From: Halichondria panicea
Lineage: Eukaryota; Porifera; Demospongiae; Suberitida; Halichondriidae
Length of the DNA: 64,000 nucleotides
Reading direction: 5' to 3'
Assembly (NCBI RefSeq): GCF_963675165.1
Contig: NC_087393.1
Coordinates: forward strand, 869,502 to 933,501
Shown: piece by piece, positions 57,601 to 64,000 of the stretch
Numbering within the stretch: position 1 is the stretch's first letter
Layout: every line of letters begins with the position of its first letter
Translations under genes and position numbers: made by a program
The notes under the pieces: model-generated
What the model saw: the letters and a program-made list of their open reading frames with translations, nothing else
What the model was told of the DNA's origin: nothing
Database searches by the model: none

Positions 57601-60600
57601 TGTGTAATGTAGCTTTGACACCTCCACCGAGGCACCAGCACCCGCAGTGCTTTCATTTATATGATGACTGACGTCTGATGACTAATACTTTACTCTGATA
57701 TAGTACACTAGATCCATAGTTTCAGTAATGTAAATACATCATGCATAATTTTGAGCTTAACTCCCCCAAAATTATATATAACGAATTATATAGTCTATTG
57801 CACAACAGTCTCATGAATAGCTAAATCTAAGTAAATTGTAAAGTATTTAATTCACACAGCCATGCAATCCAAAAAAAGTTTATTGTGTCATGGCAACGAC
57901 ATCGTTTTTCTTCACTATTGGGCTTTCACTGTTTTGCTGCTTAATTTTCTTGAAGAATGTTGTTGTCTTATCGATAAGAATTGGAAAGATGGCAGCAAGC
58001 ATAGCTATAAATAAATCGACAATAAAGACAAGCAAAGAAACTGTGGATGTGAATGGACCCACGTGGACTGATATCACGTAGAAAAATACACAGTACGATA
58101 TAATCGTCATCCATACGAGTATCACTATTATATTCATTAGCACTTTAGTAAACGTAGAACAGATACATGTACAAGTGCATGTAGATTTTCCCTCTGAACC
58201 TTCTGGTACAGCCTTATAGCCTTTTATTAGAACATTCCATACTGACTTGCACGTCTCCTCGTTTATTTTTAAAATCATTACTAAGTACACGTTCGTACTA
58301 AGAAAAATTGTTGTTGCAAGACCAAGATTAAAGCCAGTAGCTACTGGAGCTGCAGCTAGCCCCAAGAAGATATAAAAGATGTGGAAAGATAGTAGGTTAA
58401 CGGTTAGCTCAATAATAATGGTGGCTGCTACATACAACTTATTGCTCTTTAAGGTATCCCGCCATCCAGTGTGAGATTGAGACTTTTGTAAGGATTTGAG
58501 AGTGCAACAAAGAGTGATGATCAATACAACAGGATTATATACGAGGACAGATATCGCAGCACAAATGTAGTAGATGAGGATATCTTGAATGCTTGACGTG
58601 ACATTCAAAGTGATTACTAATGTATGAATGTCCCAAACAAATACAGTCAAACCAAGCAGAATAAATACAATAAAGAAGCCTATGAAAAATAAAAATTTCA
58701 AATCCTTTAAATCATGTCGAACATACACATATAGACCAATTAAAGGAACAGCAATTGGATTCAGCAGTTGAGTTAACATTATAGCAGCCACCAAGAAATA
58801 TCTCATGATTGCAAAATCGTTAACTTGCCTTAGCGGACAAACGTCGTTTACATGAATTTGAGGATCAAAGTAATAGATGGGATAACCCTGCTCATTCAAA
58901 GTACCAGTGCCATGAGTAAAGAATGACTGCTTGTGGAGGTAGAAGCTCTTTAGCTGTAGTAAATAAGCAACGTAATGGTAGTCCAGTAGACATGGTTTGA
59001 TACACATCGAATGAATTTGTATACAGACTGATAAAGAATAACAGTATGGTTCAGCAGACCAAGTGGGCGCTCATGCTCTAGGGATATTATTGGCCTCGCG
59101 GAACTGATCATAATTCATGAGTGAAAGGTCTATAGTACTGTGTACAGACCACAAAACCACAACAACTGCCCTACTGCTTCTATACTCTGAGTAAAGAAAC
59201 AACTGTTCTGCAAACCTCTAAACACTATTATAATAGCTATACTGTTAGCCTAGACTAGACCATGAATGGTACTTACATTAACTGTCATACTTTCCAGCAT
59301 CACGAGAATTGGAGGTGGATCCCTACAAATGTATAGCGGGTCATTGTAGCTTTCATTTTGTGCAGTCAACGTCAACGACTCATTTACATCATCACAAACA
59401 TGGTCCAGAATGAGGTGGGCTTCAGGCAAATTTACTTGGAACATGTACAGAGAGAGAGTTTGAAGGAGATCCGGACGGATAAAAAGGTTGATTGGAGAAG
59501 CATTCCAAAGAAACTTGAACATATAGCGTTCACTGAAGTCAAGTGTTTCGTTCTTTCCTAAATGCAGACCATGGACCCAATTTTCTAGCGCACTGCAAGA
59601 TGGTAGGCTGCCATTGCTGCTATTGACAGGATTCAATGAGCAGAAGTGGTAGTACACATAAAATGACATACTATCCTGATGATTACCAGGGGAGAATGCT
59701 CCATTTAATGTCTCCATGTTGACTGTCCGGTTAATCAGAGACTGTTGGAGGTCGTACTGAGTCCGAATGCACTTTTCTTCAGTACTGAATACATCCTGCA
59801 TTCCAAAGCAAAGCATTAGTAGAAGAAGATAAGTAGCCATAGCTAGCTGTACAAGTGACTGAGTACCAAAACTGTTTTTGCTTGCTGTTCTTCATAAGTT
59901 GCAGCATGCATAGGGAAAGCCCACACAAATTATTTTATAGGGGGTGCCCTACTATAATGGTATTATGTAATTAATCAACTTTCTACCAGAGATGCAAATT
60001 GTGTAGCCTGGGCGTGGCTGGATAAATTGTAGCCAGACCTTTTCTACAGGCAGAGAGGTCCATATTTAGCTATTACTATATTCCTATTTATAAAACAAGA
60101 GTAGATTATTGAAAAGGTGCATGGCGATAATGATTTAAGATCAGTTCTGTCTTCATTAATTATACACACTTGATAATGAATTGCTGTTAAACATTAATGA
60201 GACATGAACAAAATACCACAAGTGAACATTTCTCATCACCTTCTGTTTACACCCAAAATTCCATCACTACTAGATCTAGCAAGGATGGCACTAGAGCCAA
60301 TGTTATAGTTAACTTCATCGCACAAAAATCATGTAATCATGTACATACTGTAATAATATGGAACGTACACCATTTGGCATTAAGTCACATGTTTTATAAA
60401 GATCCCTAATTAAGGCTATTATCTCATAGTGAAACTCCAGCATTATAGTACCAATACTATAACTGATAGACGTAAAGGAAGTAATAACAATGGGTATAGT
60501 GTGATAGAAGAGGAGAGCTCATTGAAACTTTGGTGATAGTAATATACAGAATTGAGGTTGACATGTCGATCTATACGCGTATGGGAATAATTAAAATTTA

Positions 60601-61723
60601 GAAAGCCACGACAGTCAGATCGGGAAAAAAACTGTTTTTGTCGCATGCCTAAACATTTTAAGTATAGGTATCGGCCAGCTCGCTCCTGTTCTCGAGCACC
60701 TACTATGCTCCACCCAGCCTTCGCATGGCTTCCATTTGCTCTTGCATCTGCCTTATCTGCAGCTGATGTGCAGCCTCTTTTTCGGCATCGCGTCTATGTA
60801 TAAAATAAAAAGAGGGCATGCAACAGCAAAACATCAAAATCAAAATTGTGTATAAAAGCTATTGCTAATAGTAGCTTTGACACCTCCACCAAGGTGTCAG
60901 CACCCGCAATGCTTTCCAGTTTGTTAATCATGATCATATTAGCTACGTATTTATAGTATGATGTAATTTGGATAAATATCGTCCAAACTCTCTAGGGTGA
61001 TAGTGGTGTGGTTGCTACGGAGACCACTGATATCCTAGGCAACCGGCGACCATCGTACAAGAACTATGTTGACCTGTGGATACATATCCTGGATCCAACC
61101 AAACTAAAGGCAAGTCCAAGTCCGATCCCGATACCATAATTATAATTATGTCCCATTCCCATGTCCAGGGTCACAGTCTTACGTTCATGGATCCTGGAAC
61201 GAGGAAGGAGGTACACAGTTTGCTGTACGATGAAGTGGTGGGCTCAGTCATAAAGATCATCCACAGACTCGACCTCACAGCCAAGACCTCGCTAGAGCAA
61301 GAGGTTATTACCAAGAGTTTATGATAGAGAGAGAGTATCGAACGTAGGCATACTGTACATCAGATGTATGCGGAGAGTAACGTGACTTCCTGTATCTGTC
61401 ACAAGCTTGGAATTTGCACACTGACCAATCCAGTGTGGGTGATGTAATCTATCAAGAAAGTAGATTACATCACCCACACTTGGATGGGTTGATAGATTAC
61501 ATCACCCACGCTTGGATTGGTCAGTGTGCAAATTCCAAGCTTGTGACAGATACAGGAAGTCAAGTTACTCTCCGCATACATCTGATGTACAGCATGCCCT
61601 ACGTTCGATACTCTCTCTCTATCATAAACTCTTGTTATTACCAAAGCTCTTATAGACTAGCTGTACTGTGCATGTGTGTATTTTGTCTTGAGGCGGAGCT
61701 GCATGAGGAATACGGTAAAGCTG

Positions 61724-61769
<46 letters not shown>

Positions 61770-64000
61770 GTAACAACTTGTATCGGCTTCTAGCCATTAG
61801 CGTTTAGTTGTTACTTGCATGGTTTTGTCCTTATACTTGTGTATGAAAATGGTTTTCACTGTATAGTCGGAAGCTGTAGAGTCTGCAGATGATTCCAGTC
61901 CACCCACCACGAACTCTGACCCTGTGTCTGGGCTGTATCCGTCTGTGCCGAAAGACTTCCAGATTTTCATCAACCTTGTGGACTTGTGCAAGTACGTGCT
62001 CCCTCCCACACCACACACCTACACCACCACCCCACACACACACTTCCGCCCCCACACAGGTCGTTGTTCCCGTGTGTCCAGCCGTCACTATTCTCACAAT
62101 GGGTGCCCACCTTCGGCCGTGAGATGATAGTCCACTCCACAGCCCACCCCCTCATCAGCGGGTTCTACAAGCTGCTGGGTGTGGCTCTCAAGATGTGCTC
62201 CACCCTCAACTACTTCCAGGTACCACAACTAACCAAGGATATTGTCATGTCCTAGAATGTCTTGAAAAATGCTCTTTAAGTCAGTTCATTGACTTGCCAA
62301 TTTTTGTCCTGTCGATGAAATGTTGCCTTGAAAAGTACTCCTTATATAATTATAATAACATAATTATACTACATGTATATGCTCATTATAAGCTCCCTCA
62401 AAGTTATAGCTACGTAAGTAGTTTAAGTATACTGAAGATCAGAAGCATGCAGTTCAAGCAATTATAAGGAGATTAATTATTTTAATATAGGACATTCCTG
62501 ATCAGGAGACAGACGGTGATATTGCCATGGAAACGGACTCTAAAGGAGACGACAGGAGAGACTGTTTCATCCTGTTCAGGAAATTTGTCAGAGAGGCAAG
62601 CACAAAAACTCGTTGATTTGTGTACGTGACTATAATAATTCTTTGACTGTCAGGTTCTGGTTAGAATGAAACAGTACAAGGAGGAGCTATTGGTCTCTTG
62701 TCTGCAGCTGCTCCTCTCATTGCCAAAGGAGATAGTACAGCTGGAGATAAGCAGCCTTGTACCAGCTCTACAAGTGAGTTTTGCGCTGAAACCGTTTTTA
62801 TAGTCACAAGTAAAACCTGTTTATAGCGGTCACCCTTGGACAATCCAACATGAATGTAATAATATAGAGGTGGCCTGCTAATAATACGAGTCCAAACACA
62901 TGCTATGGAGGCCTATTAACCAGGCTGTAATAATTATAGAAGATGGCCTGCTTATAGGCTGACCACAATAGACAAGTTATCTACTTGTACGGCTTTTATT
63001 TACCAACTCTACCCTGTACTATTATACTGCCATAGACTACATTCAAACTTGGTCTAAGCTATCTACCGTTGGCCAGCACGGGATTGTCAGCCCTGGAGAA
63101 GTGGGCGGGGCAGCTCAGCCCCTCCCTCCTCCACCCCCCACTCAGAGCCGTGCTGCCATATCTCGATGAGTACCTCAAGACCAATGCTAACAGTAAGTCA
63201 TGTGACTTAGCTTTTTGAGTGACTATTGATGTATCATGTTATACGTACATGTATCATATCAGCTTGTTTCTCGATTTTATTGTTGTATAGCTCATGTACA
63301 GTCACGCTGTTAGTACCAATAGGTTACCGAGGTAAATACATGTATGCTATGCTAACTAGGATTGGCAGCGCTTTAGTACACATGTAAGGTTGAGGGTTGT
63401 CCTTCTGCTGTGCACACAGGTACAGAGTGTGACTCCGGTTCCAGTACGGTGGTGGTTCAGTCCGGTTCCACGAGAGCGCAGCGTCACAAGTCGGTCAAAG
63501 TAATTGCCAAATGGAAGGAGGGAATTGATGGAGCAGAGAGCCCTAACAACAAGGTACAGGCCTAACAACAACAAGGTACAGGTCCTAACAACGTACAGGT
63601 GCAAGTGTGCAAATGTATGCATCGCAAGTGGTGTTGTACATGTATACGTAAGCTTCTCTGTGGACTTACAATTAAGTGGTTTGTTAAATATCTCTATGAA
63701 AGCAAATTGTGATCTCAACTTGTTCGTGTACATGTACGTGTTCTGTACAGTAGTGCACATGACTGTAGCCGCCTTCACTAGCTAGAAGTTGAGATATCTG
63801 AAAAGTATGTGGCCACCTCTTAATAAGCCACGCCCCCACCCCCCCCGCCAGGTTCGGCGGCGGATTGTTCATTTCCTGGGCACCCTGGGGGGTCAGGTGA
63901 ACAGCAGTCTGGTAGAGAACGAGTCGGCAGCTGCCTTTGCCTCTCACGCTGTGGCATGGGACTCTCAGAACCGGCTTGAGTTCCCACTCCCGTTCCAAGA
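51666..64000 (+). CDS. PRKDC: DNA-dependent protein kinase catalytic subunit, N-terminal part (continues beyond window)
   Basis: 23 exons read in phase: 51666-51795, 51888-51964, 52204-52296, 52496-52570, 53775-53839, 53907-53950, 54078-54293, 54659-54745, 54805-54869, 54919-55011, 55218-55376, 56088-56258, 56563-56731, 56817-56866, 60996-61109, 61169-61303, 61867-61991, 62060-62219, 62491-62595, 62654-62773, 63036-63192, 63420-63553, 63852-64000+. They give about 897 residues that follow human DNA-PKcs collinearly from its N-terminal HEAT region to about residue 900: RVLPYAVEIK, GGCLRGLCCYLVNFSQSF, LAVAIKGYGHFAAPCKV, RRPSYKNYVDLW, SLLYDEVVGSVIKII, VPKDFQIFINLVDLC, HPLISGFYKLLGVALK, MKQYKEELLVSCL and FLGTLGGQVNSSLVEN. 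DNA-PKcs binds Ku-loaded DNA ends in non-homologous end joining; the kinase domain lies outside. Two introns start with GC. Intron 14 holds an antisense gene. Confidence 0.95.
52610..53220. repeat. 40-bp minisatellite, ~15 copies
   Basis: Unit GCTAGTACAGTGAAACCTGT plus CGACAGTGGTCACCATTGGG, repeated about 15 times in PRKDC intron 4 with few substitutions (TAGTAC/TAGCAC, ACATGTC/ACCTGTC, two shortened units). The unit equals the terminal sequence of the MITE family seen at 48329 and 62809, so it seems to have grown from the end of such an element. Confidence 0.9.
53221..53670. mobile_element. MITE with a pogo-like MITE inserted in it
   Basis: The outer element continues from the minisatellite (GGGCAGACTAACAATGGCTG, CATTAACCTGGCTGTATTA) and resumes at about 53633 (GGTAACCTGATTTAAGGGTG). 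Between them, at about 53324-53630, is an element with CAGTAGAACCTCGATTATCC and GGATAATCGAGGTTCTACTG ends and TA flanks, the pogo/Tigger signature; it has internal repeats of ATTATCCGG. Confidence 0.8.
53745..53773. repeat. (CA)n microsatellite at PRKDC exon 5 acceptor
   Basis: A poly-C and CA run immediately before the acceptor of exon 5, serving as its pyrimidine/CA tract. Confidence 0.85.
55385..56105. repeat. 64-65-bp minisatellite containing a 3' splice site and exon start
   Basis: About 11-12 units in PRKDC intron 11, each with GACCCCCCACAG, then CCTTGTAATGTGTACCTAAAGCC, then TTTTTTACCCACCCCCGCAC and a CACACG stretch. The last unit is the true boundary: CCCACAG then CCTTGTAAAGTGTTCCTAAAG, which opens exon 12 (PCKVFLKPSD, compare human PCKVINAKD). 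So the array repeats the acceptor plus the first ~23 exon bases. Confidence 0.88.
56912..57525. mobile_element. ~610-bp inverted-repeat element, GCCTCGGTGCGCATGCGCAA family
   Basis: TTATGCCTCGGTGCGCATGCG at the left and CGCATGCACACCGAGGCATAA at the right are inverted. Inside are (GT)n and (CA)n blocks next to the ends, and a GCTTCTAGTCATGTTTTCTTGGA segment shared with 28735 and 40568. No frame. In PRKDC intron 14. Confidence 0.7.
57880..59840 (-). CDS. Seven-TM receptor-like membrane protein nested in a PRKDC intron
   Basis: Two exons, 59277-59840 and 57880-58953, join in phase to 545 residues. A signal peptide (MATYLLLLMLCFGMQDVFS) is followed by an extracellular region of about 235 residues with many N-glycosylation sequons (NRT, NSS, NGS, NET, NAS, NES) and several cysteines. 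Seven hydrophobic helices follow: around YFLVAAIMLTQLLNPIAVPL, FLFFIGFFIVFILLGLTVFV, YYICAAISVLVYNPVVLIIT, AATIIIELTVNLLSFHIFYI, GFNLGLATTIFLSTNVYLVM, MNIIVILVWMTIISYCVFFY and VSLLVFIVDLFIAMLAAIFP. The cytoplasmic tail is short and Lys-rich. Layout is that of a GPCR with an ectodomain, but I see no DRY, NPxxY or GPS motif, so the family is unknown. Transcribed against PRKDC from its intron 14. Confidence 0.8.
59841..60995. other. Remainder of PRKDC intron 14
   Basis: 1.15 kb between the nested gene's start and PRKDC exon 15. It must hold the nested gene's promoter. A segment at about 60875-60925 (AGCTTTGACACCTCCACC...GCACCCGCAATGCTTTC) repeats one at about 57608-57655 in the same orientation. 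No other content supported. Confidence 0.55.
61324..61618. mobile_element. ~290-bp MITE with ~120-bp inverted arms
   Basis: The left arm runs from GAGAGTATCGAACGTAGGCA through CTTCCTGTATCTGTCACAAGC; the right arm is its inverse ending TGCCCTACGTTCGATACTCTC. The centre has three alternating copies of GATTACATCACCCACNCTTGG and its inverse. It begins about 20 bp after PRKDC exon 16. Confidence 0.85.
61674..61800 (+). mobile_element. Interspersed repeat fragment with (GT)n
   Basis: GAGGAATACGGTAAAGCTGACTGTGTG, a GT run (about 61727-61767) and CGGCTTCTAGCCATTAG match the 40568-40720 repeat in order. In PRKDC intron 16. Confidence 0.6.
62809..62975. mobile_element. MITE, AAACCTGTTTATAGCGGTCACC family
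   Basis: AAAACCTGTTTATAGCGGTC, then CATGAATGTAATAATATAGAGG, ACACATGCTATGG and CTATTAACCAGGCTGTAAT: the least degraded single copy of the family whose end makes the 52610 minisatellite. In PRKDC intron 20. Confidence 0.65.

Noticed and set aside
16065-61770. CRISPR-like reading of the regular minisatellites
   Set aside because: Repeats are contiguous without unique spacers, in introns of an animal genome.

Overview
The window is animal nuclear DNA. Its protein-coding genes are cut by many short introns, its intergenic distances are tiny, and it is full of small inverted-repeat elements and CA/GT microsatellites. The gene set (MRTF with three RPEL motifs and SAP, an M6/PLP proteolipid, DNA-PKcs, syntaxin-8, POP7, TSR3, DCUN1D3-like) is metazoan. 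The compact, AT-rich introns with recurrent TATAATTATA motifs and the divergence from vertebrate sequences suggest an early-branching animal, most likely a demosponge (Amphimedon-like). The organism call is inference; the gene calls rest on translated exons whose reading phases close across splice sites.

1-15.6 kb: a head-to-head two-gene module repeated three times. Each module has a minus-strand gene for a signal-peptide/single-TM protein with a long coiled-coil tail and a plus-strand CD225/dispanin (IFITM-like) gene, with starts about 430 bp apart. All three coiled-coil genes look open (copy A runs off the left edge; copy B has an internal 60-residue repeat expanded to three units). Only dispanin copy 3 is intact. 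Copy 1 is decayed and carries a pogo-like MITE and a 2.1-kb LINE; copy 2 is frameshifted and carries a 1.2-kb inverted-repeat element.

15.8-24 kb: an AMP-forming synthetase (OleC/fatty-acyl ligase-like, minus, 10 exons) lies head-to-head with TSR3 (18S rRNA aminocarboxypropyltransferase, plus, 7 exons). A single-exon DCUN1D3-like neddylation factor follows.

25-35.6 kb: MRTF/myocardin-like SRF coactivator (minus, 7 exons, two long 5' introns), head-to-head with syntaxin-8.

36-47.7 kb: a roughly 3.1-kb segment holding most of syntaxin-8 and POP7 is duplicated. Copy 1 has the only complete STX8 but a POP7 without its last exon. Copy 2 has a decapitated STX8 but the only complete POP7. Between the copies lie repeat elements and a single-exon fascin-like beta-trefoil gene with a TATA box.

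48-64 kb: an M6/PLP-family four-TM proteolipid gene (minus, 7 exons) is head-to-head with the 5' third of PRKDC (DNA-PKcs, plus, 23 exons reaching the window edge). A two-exon seven-TM receptor-like gene is nested antisense in a PRKDC intron. PRKDC introns hold two minisatellites, one of which has amplified a 3' splice site together with the first bases of the next exon.

No rRNA, tRNA or CRISPR array was recognised.
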